From Balaenoptera acutorostrata (taxonomy: Eukaryota > Chordata > Mammalia > Artiodactyla > Balaenopteridae), in NCBI RefSeq assembly GCF_949987535.1, contig NC_080073.1, positions 22,626,116 through 22,690,115 on the forward strand: a stretch of 64,000 nucleotides of DNA, in the 5' to 3' direction. A program made the position numbers and the translations under genes. This document shows, piece by piece, positions 1 through 12,555 of the stretch. Numbering within the stretch: the stretch's first letter is position 1; each line of letters opens with the position of its first letter. The notes beneath the pieces were generated by a model. That model was not told the DNA's origin. It did no database searches and worked only from the letters and a program-made list of their open reading frames with translations.

Positions 1-504
1 CTTCAGATTATTTACAGTTTAAAGTCATTTATGAATGAAATTTTCTCTGGAATACAAGGTGTTCTCACCATAAGCATGTTCCCCTTTGCTAATTTTAGCA
101 CATTTTCAAAATGGAATAAAACTTGGGAAATAAGAAAATGAATGATTAGAGAGCTAAAAAGGATTTAAGAGATCATCCAGTAGCCAAGTGACAAATAAAT
201 CACAATAAATAATAAATACAAATCACCTGTACTGCCACTCCCCTGTCTAGTGCCCTTGTGAAACATAATTTGTCTGAGCAGACTAGTTTCACAACTCTGA
301 GCCAAACCTCCCAGCCAAGATCAGCTGACTCCCAGTTGCATCAGTGGGCTAGCTAAGATCAATTGTAAGGTGCCCCCAGTTAATCCATAGAAGTTTGAAG
401 GAAAACAATGCTAATATTTCATGCCCCGAGGTTATGTGGATATTTTCTACACAGCAGCAGTGGATTAATATAATTATGATGCATATGATGACGTGATGAT
501 TACT

Positions 505-715
505 ATCTCAGATAACTTCTATATGCCAGGCATTTTGCCATTTTATTTCTAATCCTCACAACATTTCTGCAACAACAGTACTACTATTCCCATTTTAGAG
601 ATTGGGGAATGAGACACAATGAGTTTTAAAGACGGGCCCAAGTTCCAACAACTAGTAAGTGGCTGGTCTATGGTTTGAATTCTGGTCCAATTCCCAAAAC
701 CCATGTTCCTTCTTA
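505..715 (-). repeat. MIR SINE remnant, antisense
   Basis: Read on the plus strand, this shows the reverse complement of the MIR body: 'atgccaggcattttgcc', then 'cctcacaac', 'actattcccattttagag' and 'aactagtaagtggctgg'. These appear in the order expected for an inverted MIR. The copy is diverged and has no visible target-site duplication, so it is an ancient fossil. The family call rests on a remembered consensus. Confidence 0.6.
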
Positions 716-959
716 AACACCAGACTTATTCTCTCTCTCTATTTTTTTTTTTTTATCTAGCTATCAATATCAATATATCAATGTGAAACAATAAAATTTC
801 CCTGAAGAAAATACATATGTTTCTTTAACCATAAGAAAACACAGCTCCAAGCTGAAGTGTGCAAAGGGGAAAATAGGTAGTAAGACTAGAAGTCAGGGAG
901 ATGACCAGGGCTCGGTTATCCAGGGCCTCTCAGGCCATATAGAAAGTTCAGAGCAAAGT

Positions 960-1230
960 GGAGGGCCAAGAAATGGGGAAAAAAGAATGTGCTCATCCAT
1001 GTATTCACTCAGTAGATATTTAATAAGCACCTTGATAGACATTAGGTTTCCAATGGTGAGCAATAAAAGTACAAAAGTCCTTAGCATCATCAGGTTTATG
1101 AGGGAATGAGAGCAAGATACTAATTGAAGAACCAAAAATTAAGGCAAAAATAGAACTGTCATGGTGCTAGAAGGAAGAAGTACATAATTCTTTGAGATCC
1201 TGGAGTAGACAGTGGTTGAATGAATTAATA
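960..1230 (-). repeat. Probable L2 3' end remnant, antisense
   Basis: The run 'gtattcactcagtagatatt' followed by 'taataagcacc' and 'agcaataaaagtacaaaagt' resembles the inverted L2 3' end (normally 'ttcattcaacaaatatttattgagcacc' in fragments). It is strongly diverged. The rest of 1-2180 contains nothing else I can name and no credible gene. Confidence 0.35.
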
Positions 1231-2184
1231 ACTGAACAAATGAATGAACAAACTGATAGAAACGATTCGCATCCAAATCAAAGCACATGACATGTTTGTC
1301 ATCCATGGTACCAAATGTGAAGCTTCAAAGAGTAGAATCATAATACTGAGGGCTATGAATTTTCTTACCTTTTTACTTGAGTGGAAAGGGTGGCTGGGAT
1401 GATGGGAAAGGGATCCAGGTCAGAAAACAGGAATGAGTTTTCCTTGAAAAATGCCCATACTGTATGCATCCCTTAGAAATAGCTTACTTCAAAATGAATG
1501 CCATCAGCAACAACATAGGCAGTTTTTGACTCTAGCAAGCAGCATCCTATATAGAATGGCCCAGGAAGAAAGAAATCTAGGAGAGAAAAAATGTTTGAAT
1601 CCTACAAGTAGCACCAGCCATTTTTAGGATCCAGAAGGAAAAAAAGCAAAACTCCACCCTTACTTTTAGATGTCAGAGAAAAAGAACTGATAGATAATTC
1701 TATGAATAATGAACTCATATTTTTACTTTTCATGTTGTAAATTTGGCTTTTTCTTCAGAAGCAAAAGCAAAATCAATCCACTTTGAAGAATTCTGATATG
1801 TATTAAGGGAAATGAGTTTAGTTTCTAAAATACTAAATGTTTATGTGTTTTGGCTTGGCTAATCTTTTAATCATTTTTCTTAAAAACATTAAAATAAGTA
1901 TTTCACCAAATACATATTTCACCAAAAATAAAAACTTGTGAGTAATTTCTTAGAAAATGAATAATATTGCCTATTCTATCTGGATAGCTCTTTATCTTGG
2001 AAGAAATTCTTTTAGCAAGTTAATCTTCTAATCAATTCTTAAAAACAGTTCTTCTCTCACCCCAAATAGAACTTAAAGAGACTCAGGGGAACTGGGCAGA
2101 TCTAATGCTGTAAGTGCTATTACTTACAAAGGATAAATTCATATCAACCGATTTTACCTTATTATGGTCATGCAACCACAGCTC

Positions 2185-2330
2185 AGGATCTGGAATCAGT
2201 CTACCTACATTTAGTTCCCAGCTCTGCTACTTGCTGGCTGTCTAGCCAGCTACGTTACATAATTTCCCTGGACCTTGGTTTACTTATAAATTTACCTGGC
2301 AGTAACAGTAACAGAGCCATACAGCAAACA
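2185..2330 (+). repeat. MIR SINE remnant
   Basis: Matches the MIR sense body: 'ggatctggaatcagtctacc', then 'cccagctctgctacttgctg', then 'cttggtttacttataaattt'. The core order (discriminator, 'ctctgcyacttgctggctg', 'cctcagtttcctcatct' equivalent) is kept. This is an ancient fossil copy. Confidence 0.6.
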
Positions 2331-2339
2331 GTGAGGCGA

Positions 2340-3300
2340 AAATGAAACCTGCTAGTTCTTCACATGAAATACTCCACTCTCTTTCTGTTAACATGTAAAC
2401 TCAGAAAAGCACAATATAAATGGTGATTGAAATGGAAATTAATGTATGCGTGAAGTTTTGGGGACTAAATCCACAGTCATAAGCTTTCGTACCTTCATCT
2501 GCAGAACAAGAGAAAAATAGATATATTATAAGAGACGTGTAGTTAGGATTAAATGAGTATACTCACATAGACAGGCAATGCAAACTACAGCTGATGCTCT
2601 ATTTAAATATAAAAAAAGTAAAATTCTATGGTTCCATTTATCAAAATTGAAAACAATATCTGCTATGCATAACTCACAGGAATGTCATCACTAGATAAAT
2701 GTAAAGGTTTATTATGATCTCAAGCAATTGTGAATATTAGGTATTGTTTTGGTTCCCAGATAGGAAATGAAACAGAATACACCACAGGCTCAAGGCAGGT
2801 GGTAAAAATTAGGGTAAGAGAAGAGTAGTCATTAAACCGGGAGTGGTGGAGTCCATGGTGAATTACAGTCAAATGTGGGGAGATGAAAGTTCATTGTGGC
2901 CAGATCTGCCAATTTTTCCAGAAAAGCTAGAACCCTGGATCTGTCTGAATTTTTAAAATATCAGCAAATAATTTGAAATTTTTTAATATGATGACAATGC
3001 TGATAGTATCCAACAAAAGCTCTCTGTGAGATATGTTTGCCACGTCCAGGCTAGGTCAATAGTTTTCAAACCATACTCCATGGAAGATCAACAGCTAGGC
3101 TGGGAGATTAGGAATCATGGCTTATGTTCAACAAACCATACCTTCTTGGGTCCCTTATATTCCCTTTCTCCAGAGTAACTCAAATTTTATCTTCTAGATA
3201 AGATATATTTTGAATCAATGGGTTCAACGCTTGTAAGAAGTTGGAAGAACGCTGGTGTGTAGGGGGGAAAGCACAAGGGAGCATGGTTTTTTCCCATCTC
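2340..3300. other. Unassigned intergenic DNA
   Basis: AT-rich sequence with stops in all frames, no long open frame and no repeat that I can name. I see nothing functional in it. Confidence 0.5.
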
Positions 3301-3412
3301 GGACTGGAAGCTTACTCTGTGTCTGTCCTCTTTCACCACGCAGCCCCAGTACCCCACACAATGCCTAATACAGTAGACGCTCAATAAATATTTTTCAACT
3401 GAATGATGCAGT
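3300..3412 (+). repeat. Probable L2 3' end remnant
   Basis: Contains 'cacacaatgcctaatacagt' followed by 'agacgctcaataaatatttt', which resembles the L2 3' terminus ('..gcacatagtaggtgctcaataaat..'). It is short and diverged. The following 3420-4136 is unassigned AT-rich DNA. Confidence 0.4.
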
Positions 3413-4136
3413 GAGCAAAGTGTTAGGTTCCAAACCTTTTCAACGCAGGTGCATTTTCTAAGCCTCTCCACAGTTGAGTTATTCATATCTATTCATATTA
3501 GGAAAATGAGAGACAAAAAATGTATCTTTCATGAGGATAGAGCAAAGATTCATAAAATCATGTTGATGAATGTCTTCATGTTCTCAACAAGTGTGTTTCC
3601 AGACAAACTCAAAGTCAAATACACATCTTCTCTTACTTTAATCCATGTATAAACTCTTGGAAAGCATATAAATTGAATTTTGGTAAACCAAATCAGTTAC
3701 TTTCATTATTTTTTAACCAGATCATTTGACAAACAAGAAGTATATGCTTTATGTAAAAGAACCTCAACAAAGAGACTATTTGGAATATGAATGATCAGAT
3801 ACAAAGGTGGGGAAAGGTGCTGAAATAAAAGTGTTTTGGTTTTGGACTACAGATTTTTTTTTATAGTGAGACACATGCCTTTATTATTACTAGCCATGAT
3901 ACTTGCAAATATAATCATGCCATTTTATTAAAATAATTTAAAAGATATAATCATGAGATAATTAATTTTTACGGTTGCAATAATCCTTGATGTGCTGGGA
4001 AAAACAGAGGCATTGGCTTAATATGATTTTCAAAATAACACTGTTTTCACAGTTGCATAGTCCATAAATGTGCAGAGATTAAAGGCACTGGATGAAATCT
4101 TCATTAGTGATGTGTTATGAAAAAAAGAAAAGTTGT

Positions 4137-4380
4137 GGGACTTCCCTGGTGGTCCAGTCATTGAGAATCTGCCTTCCAGTGCAGGGGTTCGATCCCTGGT
4201 CAGGGAACTAACATCCCACATGCTGCGAGGCAACTAAGCCCGCCCGCCACAACTACTGAGCCCGCACGCTGGAGGCCCCATGCCACAACTAGAGAGAAGC
4301 CCACATGCCGCAACAAAAGATCCCGTGTGCCCAACTAAGATCTGATGCAGCCGAAAATCAATCAATAAATATTTTTTAAA
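4137..4380 (+). mobile_element. CHR-1-like tRNA-derived SINE
   Basis: Begins 'gggacttccctggtggtcca', has a B-box-like 'ggttcgatccctggtc' and continues into the 'caactactgagcccgcacgc' body of cetartiodactyl CHR SINEs. It ends in an AT-rich tail at 'aataaatattttttaaaaag'. The flanks 'aaaagttgt' and 'agaagttgt' look like a partly decayed target-site duplication. It differs from the other CHR copies in this window by the 'ggggttcgatccctggtc' segment, which is typical of the older CHR-1 type. Such elements are moved in trans by L1 enzymes and code for no protein. Confidence 0.85.
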
Positions 4381-4489
4381 AAGAAGTTGTTAGAATGGGA
4401 ATGAATTTGCTATTTTCCTCAAAAAAAGAAATTTTACTTTATAAAACTTAATTGGCCATAAATACTTGGACAAATGTAAAATGTAAACA

Positions 4490-4668
4490 GCTACAACTGT
4501 GCTCATCAAAATCTCCTGGAGAGGTTGTTAAAACAGATTGTTGAGTCCCACTCCAGGAGATTCTGACTTGGTAGGTGTGAAGGAGGGAGAGCCCAAGAAT
4601 GTGCACCTCAAGTAAATTCCCAGGTGATACTGATGCTGCTGGTATGAGGACCACACTTCATGAGCCTC
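4490..4668 (+). repeat. MER5A-like hAT DNA transposon remnant
   Basis: Follows the MER5A order: 'catcaaaatctcctggagag', 'gttgttaaaacagattgttg', 'attctgacttggtaggtgtg', 'ggtgatactgatgctgctgg' and 'gaccacacttcatgagcc'. MER5A is a short non-autonomous hAT-Charlie element spread in early placental mammals. There is no coding capacity. Confidence 0.75.
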
Positions 4669-4679
4669 CAGACTAGAGG

Positions 4680-5891
4680 AAACCTAACACCCTTTTCAAA
4701 ATGAAGCTGTAGTGGCTATGGATAAATCATTAATCCACCATTGGAACACCAGCAAAAATTACATTCTGCTTAGTCAGTACTAAAAAAGACACTTTCTTGG
4801 ACACACAGTTTGCATTCAGCTTCAGAGTCATTAAAGCAGTGACTGCATTTTTTGACTATTCACTTGAAACCCACCTATAGGAGCAGTAAACCTCCCCTGG
4901 GAGAAAGGTACAGAGTTGGATTGTTTATCAGGAGGTCCAGAGAGTGTTTCAAGACAATTAAAGTGAATGACTGACTCAGCAGGGGAGGAAGCTCAAAAGG
5001 AATAGAAACAGTTCTGCATAGAACTGAACAATGCAGCAGGTGAGTAAGATTGCCTTGCTAAAGAGTATTTTCCACAAGAAAACACACTGAGCCAAGATGT
5101 AGGGTCCAGTTAAAAGTACTAAACGAATAATTTCAAAAATTTTCCCCGAAATATGTATTGAGACAAGGACACAAACTCACAAGAATGCATGCACAGAGAT
5201 GTTGTAGCAGATGTTCTCCATGCCCTGCCCATATTCTTTCAGTAACCGCTATGCCATCGTGCTGACAGTTTCCTCCTGTGAGCACCTGATGGGGAATTTT
5301 CTACAGACATGAATGCAGGGACATGCTCAGCCCATTCACAGGACAGGTCAGAAGTACTGTGGAGTTAATACCCCTGGGAGCAGCCCCAGCCAATAACAAG
5401 CTGGAGTTGATGGATTCATACTTGTTTGTCCACCCTTAACTAGGACTTCTCGGAGACATGGTCTACACCATCCCCCAGAAGGCCGTAGTGGAATTGAGTC
5501 CCAGTTGTCTTGAGCAATGATCTGCTATGCAAGCAACACACTGGCTTCCTCCCCTTTCTTGTCTCCTTTCCCCACTCCCCTTCTGGTGCTTCCTGAGATA
5601 ACCAATCACCTCCAAGGAAACTATCTGCACTTCAATCCTTGTTTCAAGGTCTGCATCTGGGGGAACCCAGTTGTTCACTGAAACATTGTTTGAAGTGGTA
5701 AGAAAGAAAAATGAATTGTCTATCACCATATAATTACAAAATAAAATCCAACATAATCATTGAGTGGGTAGAAATTTGTCAAATAAGAATGATGACATTA
5801 TATTAGTTATATAAAACACATATACACAAAACAATAGTATATAATTTTATGAGTGTATATTAAGTAAAAGCCAAGAATGTGATCTACAAAA
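4680..5891. other. Unassigned intergenic DNA
   Basis: No convincing gene. The block 5460-5690 ('ggtctgcatctgggggaacc' near its end) looks like it could be part of an old LTR or other interspersed repeat, but I could not place it. The remainder is AT-rich unique-looking sequence. Confidence 0.4.
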
Positions 5892-5906
5892 ATTCAAATT
5901 AGAGAG
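5892..5906. repeat. 5' target-site duplication of the old L1
   Basis: 'attcaaattagagag' here matches 'attcaaatcaaagag' at 12916-12930 at 13 of 15 positions. This brackets the L1 in between as a single retrotransposition event. Confidence 0.65.
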
Positions 5907-6804
5907 AGGTCCAAGATGGCAGCCTAGGTAGACCCTGAACTCAACTCCTCCTGTGGACGCGTTGAATCTACACCTACATATGGAGCAGCTCCTCCTGAGG
6001 AAGAGATGAGGGCTGATTGAACAGCTTCTGCACAAAAAACAACAGAGGAACCACAGAGAGATGGGTAGGAGAAACAGAGACACAGTATGATGGGAACCCT
6101 TTCCCTGACTCAATGACTTGCAGCAGGGAGGGATACCACTAGGGGTCCACATGCAGACTTGCCTGCCTGGGGCACAGTGGAAAAAAACAGTGGTTCAAAG
6201 GGCAGCTAGATTATACCTGAAGTAAATTTATTTACTAACCCTATACCACCTGCCAAATGGGCAGGGAACTGCTGGAACTCTCTTTGAGGTCAGAGGCACT
6301 GGAGGCAGCAGAGGGTGTCATTTTTTGCCTTCTCCCTTTACCTTGATAGAGTGGACAGGAACACAACCCAGGCCCTGTTGTTAGGTTTGCCAAGGCTGTC
6401 CCAGTGCACCCAGGTACATGGCCCACACAATCTAGAGCCACCCCCTCCAAAGCAGCCCTGGCATGGCCACCTCAGCTTCATCCATCCTATCAAGGCAGCC
6501 TGGGCACCATGCACTTCAGGACCCCCTGCCCAACTGGCTCACACCTGCTCCAACTCTAGCCATCTCACCAAGGCAGTCCTGACACAGTGTGCCCCAGGAT
6601 CCCCCCTCTGCCCCTCATGGACTGCACCTGCTCTGGCTCCAGTGTGTCTTCCAAAGCTGCTTAACACACACACAGTCTACACAGAGGATCATCTCACACA
6701 AGGACATGTCTTCAAGACTGATGCAGGTAGCTCTTTGACTTAATTCACAAACACAGAAAGCCAAAAATATAAGTAGACAGAGGAATATGCTCCAAATGAA
6801 ATAT

Positions 6805-7660
6805 GCTCCAAATGAAAGAACAGGATAAATGCCCTCCCTGCCCAAGAAAACGTAATGAAAAGGAGATAAGTAACTTACCTGATAAAGCATCTAAATAATA
6901 GATGTAACACTAAACTCAGGTGAAGAAAGGAGGAACACATGAGAACTCCAAGATAAAGTTAGAAAATATAAGAAAGAGCCAATCAGAGCTGAAGAATACA
7001 ATAAATGAAGTAAAAAAATACACTACAGGGGATCAACAGCAGAATAGGTAATACAGAAGAAGAAGTCAGTGATCTAGAAGACAGAATAGTGAAAATCACC
7101 CAATAAGAACAGTAAAAAGAAAAAAGAATTTTAAGAAATGAAGATAGTTTAAGGGACCTCAGAGACATCATCAATCATGCTAACATTCACATTATAGGGT
7201 TCCCAGAAGGAGAACAGAGAGAAAGGGGCAGAAAAATTATTTGAAGAAATAATGGCTGAAAACGTCCCTAACCTGGGTAAAGAAACAGATATCCACATTC
7301 AGGAATCACAGAGAGTCCCAAACAAGACCAACCCAAAGAGATCCAACCAACACATATAATAATCAAAATTTTAAAAGTTAAAGAGAAAAATTTAAACATA
7401 GCAGGAGAAAAACAACTAGTCACATACAAGGGAACCCTCATAAGACTATCAGCTGATTTTTCAGCAGAAACTTTGCAAGCCAGAAGGGAGGGGCAAGATA
7501 TATTTAAAGTTCTGAAAGAAAAAAATCACTTACAATCAGGAATACTCTATCATACAAGATTATAAATCATGTGAAATAGAGATAAAGAGCTGCCCAGATA
7601 AGCAAAAACTAAAGAAGTTCATCAGCACTTATAAGAAATGTTAATGGATCTTCTTTAAGC
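6805..7660 (+). pseudogene. L1 ORF1 remnant (RNA-binding protein)
   Basis: This aligns by eye to ORF1 of the younger L1 at 18.4 kb. Shared segments are the coiled-coil region ('agtgatctagaagacagaat'), 'attatagggttcccagaagg' (the I-I-G-x-P-E-G segment of the RRM domain) and the C-terminal domain end ('gcagaaactttgcaagccag'). Multiple in-frame stops and indels break it, so no product is expected. The protein normally forms trimers that coat L1 RNA. The exact start is uncertain; I placed it at the ATG that best matches 'atgaaagaacaggataaatg'. Confidence 0.65.
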
Positions 7661-7864
7661 CAAAAAGTAAGGGCCATAAATAGAAATAAGAAAATATATG
7701 AAATAAAAACTCTCACTGGGAAAGGCAAATACATAGCAAAGGCAGTGGATCAGCCACTTAAAAATTCTAGATCAAAGGCTAAAACACAAAAGAAGTAAAG
7801 TCAACTATAACTACAATAAGTAGTTAAGGGATATAAAAAATCAAAAGATAAAAAATATGATGTA

Positions 7865-8181
7865 GGGCTTCCCTGGTGGCGCAGTGGTTGAGAATCCGCC
7901 TGCCAATGCAGGGGACACGGGTTCGAGCCCTGGTCTGGGAAGATCCCACATGTCGCGGAGCAACTAGGCCCGTGAGCCACAGCTACTGAGCCTGCGCGTC
8001 TGGAGCCTGTGCTCCGCAACAAGAGAGGCCGCGATAGTGAGAGGCCCGTGCACCGCGATGAAGAGTGGTCCCTGCTCGCCGCAACTAGAGAAAGCCCTCA
8101 CACAGAAATGAAGACCCAACACAGCCAAAAATAAATAAATAAATAAATACGTGTAAAATTAAGATACTTCTAAAAAAAAAA
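7865..8181 (+). mobile_element. CHR-2-type SINE in the old L1
   Basis: Starts 'gggcttccctggtggcgcag', has the tRNA-like B box 'gggttcgagccctgg' and the CHR-2 body 'gagcctgcgcgtctggagcc', and ends in (aaat)n plus a poly-A tract. A perfect 14-bp target-site duplication 'aaaaatatgatgta' lies at 7851-7864 and 8182-8195. It sits in the inter-ORF spacer of the old L1, so it is younger than that element. It closely resembles the SINE inside the young L1 at 22.9 kb, including its 3' extension 'gatgaagagtgg'. Confidence 0.92.
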
Positions 8182-8419
8182 AAAAATATGATGTAAAAAT
8201 ATAAAACATGAGGTGGGAAGTAAAAATCCAGTGCTTTTAGATTGCATTCAAACTTAAGCAACTATCAGCTTAAAATATACTCCTATATATATATATAGGT
8301 TGATATTAATGAACCTCATGGTCACCACAAACCAAAACCCACAATAAATACACAAAAAATAATGACAAGGGAACCCAAACATAACTCTAAAGAAAATCAT
8401 CAAAAAGAATAAAACTGAG

Positions 8420-8715
8420 GGGCTTCCCCGGTGGCACAGTGGTTAAGAGTCCACCTGCCAATTCAGGGGACATGGATTCGAGCCCTGGTCTGGGGAGATC
8501 CCACATGCCGCGGAGCAACTAAGCCCGTGCGCCACAACTACTGAAGCCCGCATGCCTAGAGCCAGTGCTCCGCAGCAAGAGAAGCCACTGCAATGAGAAG
8601 CCTGTGCACCGCAACGAAGAGTAGTCCCCGCTCTCCGCAACTAGAGAAAGCCTGCGTGCAGCAACAAAGACCCAACGCAACCAAAAATAAATAAATTTAA
8701 AAAAAATTTAAAAAT
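8420..8715 (+). mobile_element. CHR SINE in the old L1, second copy
   Basis: Starts 'gggcttccccggtggcacag', has the B box 'ggattcgagccctggtctgg', and ends in an A-rich tail after 'ccaaaaataaataaattt'. The target-site duplication is 14 bp with one mismatch: 'agaataaaactgag' (8406-8419) against 'agaataaaaccgag' (8716-8729). It carries 'cgccacaactactgaagccc' rather than the 'cgtctggagcctgtgctccg' form, so it belongs to a different CHR subtype from the neighbour at 7865. Confidence 0.9.
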
Positions 8716-8777
8716 AGAATAAAACCGAGAAGGACTACAAAAACAGCAAGAAAACAATTAATAAATGACAATAAGTA

Positions 8778-11700
8778 CATACCTATCAATAATCACTTTA
8801 AATGTAAATGGACTAAATGCACCAATCAAAAGATATAGAGTGTATGAAGGTATTTTAAAAAAAACCCATCTACATGCTGCCTACAAGAAACTCACTTCAG
8901 ATCTAAAGACACATAGAGACTGAAAGTGAAAGTATGGAAAAAGATATTTCATGCAAATGGAAAAAAAAAAGAAAGCTGGAGTAGCAATACTCATATCAGA
9001 CAAAATAAACTTTCAAACAAAGACTATAACAAAAGAAAAAGAAGGGCATTGCATAATGATAAAGGGGTCAATCCAAGAAGAGGATATGACATTCATAAAT
9101 ATGTATGAACCCAACATAGGAACACCTAAATATGTAAAGCAAATATTAACAGACATAAAGGAAAAAATTAACAGTAATACAAGAATAGTAGGGACTTTAA
9201 TACTTAACTTACATCAATTGATAGATCATCCAGACAGAAAATGAATAAGGAAACCTTGATCTTAAATGACATATTAGACAGATGGACTTAATATATACAG
9301 AACATTTTATGCAAAAATTGCAGAATACACATTCTTTTCAAGTGCACATGGAACATTCTCTAGGACAGATGACATGTTAAGCCTCAAAAAAATTCTCAAT
9401 AAATTTGAGAACACTGAAATCATCTTTTCTGACCACAACAGTATGAAATTAGAAATCAATTACAGAAAGGAAACTGGAGAAAATACAAAAACATGGAAAT
9501 TAAATGACATGCTACTAAACAACCCATGGGTCAATAAAAAAAATCAAAGAGAAGATCAAAAATTACCTTGAGAAAATGAAAATGGAAACCCAAATTTCTA
9601 AAATCTGTGGGATGCAGTAAAAGCAGTTCTAAAAGAGAAGTTCATAGTGATACAGGCTTACTTCAAAAACAAGAAAAATCCCAAATAAATAATCTAAGCT
9701 TACACCTAAAGAACTAGACAAAGAAGAACAAAACCCAAAGTTAATAGAAGGAATGAAATAACAAAGATCAGAGCAGAAATAAATGAAATAGGGACTAAAA
9801 AGCAAGAGAACATATCAATAAAACTAGGAGCTGATTCTTTGAAAGATAAACAAAATAAATAAACCTTTAGCCAGACTTCTCAAGAAAAAAAAAGAGAGAA
9901 GGCATAAATAAATAAAATCAGAAATGAAAGAGAAGTTACAACCAACACCACAGATACACAAAGAATCATGAGACTACTACAAACAATTATATGCCAACAA
10001 ATTGGACAACTTCGAAGAAATGGATAAATTCCTAGAAACATACAATGTTCCAAGACTAAATCAGGAAGAAATAGAAAATCTAAACGAACTAATTACTAGT
10101 GATGAAATCTGAATCAAAAATCTAACAATTCCCAACAAGCAAAATCCTTGTCCAGAGGCTTCACAGGTGAATTTTGCCAAACATTCAAAGAAAATCAATA
10201 CTTGTCCTTCTCAAATTATTCCAAAAAACTGAAGAGTAAAGAACAATTCCAGACTGATTTTACAAGGCCAGCATTACCCTAATACCAAAACCAGGCAAAG
10301 ACATTACAAAAAAAAAAAAAAAAATTACAGGCCAATATCCCTAATGAACATAGATGCAAAAAGCCTCAACAAAATATAAGCAAACTGAATTCAACAATAT
10401 ATTAAACGGATCATACATCATGATCAAGTGGGATTTATTCCAGAGATGCAAAAATGGTTCAATATCTGCAAAAAAAAAAAATCAATGTGATACACCATGT
10501 TAAGAAATAAAGGATAAAAATCATATGATCATTGCAATATATGCAGAAAAAACATTTAACAAAATACAACATTCGTGTATGATAAAAACTCTAAAGAAAG
10601 GGGTATAGAGGGAACATACCTCAACATAATAAAGGCTATAAATGACAAGCTCAGAGCTAACATCATATTCAATGGTGAAAAGCTAAAAGTTTTCCTCTAA
10701 GATCAGGAACAAGACAAGAATGCCCACTCTTGCCACTTTTACTCAACATAGTATTGGAAGTTCCCACCACAGCAATCAGACTAGAAAAGGAAATAAAAGA
10801 CATGCAAATTGGAAAGGAAGAAGTAAAATTGACACTATTTTCAGATGACATGATACTGTATATAGAAAACACTAAAGACTTCACCAAAAAACTATTAGAA
10901 CTAATAAATGAATTCAGTAAAGTTGCAGGATACAAAATTAGTATGCAGAAATCTGTTGCATTTCTATACACTAATAACAAACTAGCAGAAAGAGAAATTA
11001 AGGAAATAATCCCATTTACAAGTGCATCGAAAATAATAAAATACCTGTGAATAAATTTAACCGAGGAAGTGAAAAATCTGTACTTTGAAAACTATAAGAC
11101 ACTGATGAGAGAAACTGAAGATGACACAAATAAATGGAAATATATACACACTCATGGACTGGAAGAGTTAATATTATTAAAATGTCCACAGTACCCAAAG
11201 CAATCTACAGATTCAATGCAATCCCTATTAAAATACCCATGTCATTTTTCACAGAACTAGAACAAATAATACTAAAATTTGTATGGTCCACAAAAGATCC
11301 AAATAGCCAAAGCAATCTTAAGAAAGAAGAGACATTATCTGAGGAAGCTATAGGTATCACACTTCATGATTTCAAAGCTATAGTATATAAAACTATATGA
11401 TGCTGGCACAAAAGCAGACATATAGATCAACAGAACAGATTAAGGAGCTTAGAAATAAGCCCACACTTATATGATCAATTAATCTATGACAAAGGAGGCA
11501 AGAATACTCAAAGACAAGACAGTTTCTTCAAAAAATGGTGCTGGGAGACTGGACAGCTACACGCTAAAGAATGAAAACAGACCACTTTCTTATACCATAT
11601 GTAAAAATAAACTCAAAATGGATTGAAGACCTCAATGTAAGACCTAAAACGATAAAACTACTAGAAGAAACACAGTAAGTATGCTTTGTGACATAGGTCT

Positions 11701-12555
11701 TAGCAACATTTTTCTGGATCTGTCACTTCAGACAAGGGCAACAAAAGCAAAAATAAACAAATGGGACTACATCAAACCTAAAAGCTTTTACACAGTGAAG
11801 GAAGTCATCAACAAAATGAAAAGGCAACCCACTGAATGAGAAAAGATATTTGTATATGATATGTCTGATAATGGGTTAATATCTGATATATATAAATAAC
11901 TCATACAACTCAGTACCAGAGAAACAGTCCAATTAAAAACGGGCAGAGGACTTGAATAGACATTTTTCCGAAGAAGACATACAGATGGCTAATGGGGACA
12001 TGAAAAGATGTTCAACATCACTAATCACCAGGGAAATGCAAGTCACAACTATAATGAGATATCACCTCACACCTCTCAGAGTAGCTATTGTCAAAAAGAC
12101 AAGAAATAACAAATGTTGGTGAGGATGAGGAGAAAAGGAAACCTTCATGCACTGCTGGTGGGAATATAAATTAGCGCAGCCACTATGGTAAACAGTATGT
12201 AGATTCCCCAAAAAGTTAAAAATAGAACTACCATATGACCCAGCAATTCCACTCCTGGGTTTATCCAAAAAAAACAAAAATACTAATTAGAAAAGATATA
12301 TGCACCACTATGTTCATTGCAGCCTTATTTACAATAGCTAAGACATAGAAGTAATGTGTCTGTTGATAAATGAATGGATAAAAAGTGGTGTGTGTGTATG
12401 TATATAAATATACATACACACAATGAAACATTACTCAGCTATAAAAAAAGAATGAAATCTTGCCATTTGCAACAACATGGATGGACCTAGAGGGTATTAT
12501 GCTACGTGAAGTAAGTCAGACAAAGACAAATACTGTATGATTTCACTTATATGTG
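8778..12555 (+). pseudogene. L1 ORF2 remnant (endonuclease-reverse transcriptase)
   Basis: Decayed version of L1 ORF2p. Identifiable blocks in order: the endonuclease start ('atcactttaaatgtaaatgg', giving L-N-V-N-G), the frame at 8951-9244 with the [10 protein letters not shown] segment, the frame at 9374-9571 with S-D-H-N, the RT palm in the frame at 10730-11050 and the C-terminal frames around 11069-11400. At the RT active site the frame reads F-S-D-D-M rather than F-A-D-D. The usual C-terminal block 'atggatggacctagagggta' lies at about 12478-12497. Many stops and frameshifts rule out a functional product. Confidence 0.75.
12385..12425. repeat. TG/TA-rich simple repeat
   Basis: A short (tg)n and tatata stretch reading 'tgtgtgtgtatgtatataaa', inside the ORF2 remnant. 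It is local slippage within the fossil L1. Confidence 0.6.

Noticed and set aside
6315..6743. 142-codon plus-strand open frame
   Set aside because: Falls in the 5' UTR of the decayed L1, proline-rich composition from GC-rich leader sequence, no domain.
7865..7960. tRNA gene suggested by A- and B-box-like words in the SINE heads
   Set aside because: The SINE heads are tRNA-derived but do not form a complete cloverleaf in context. The same applies to the copies at 4137, 8420, 22879 and 61742.
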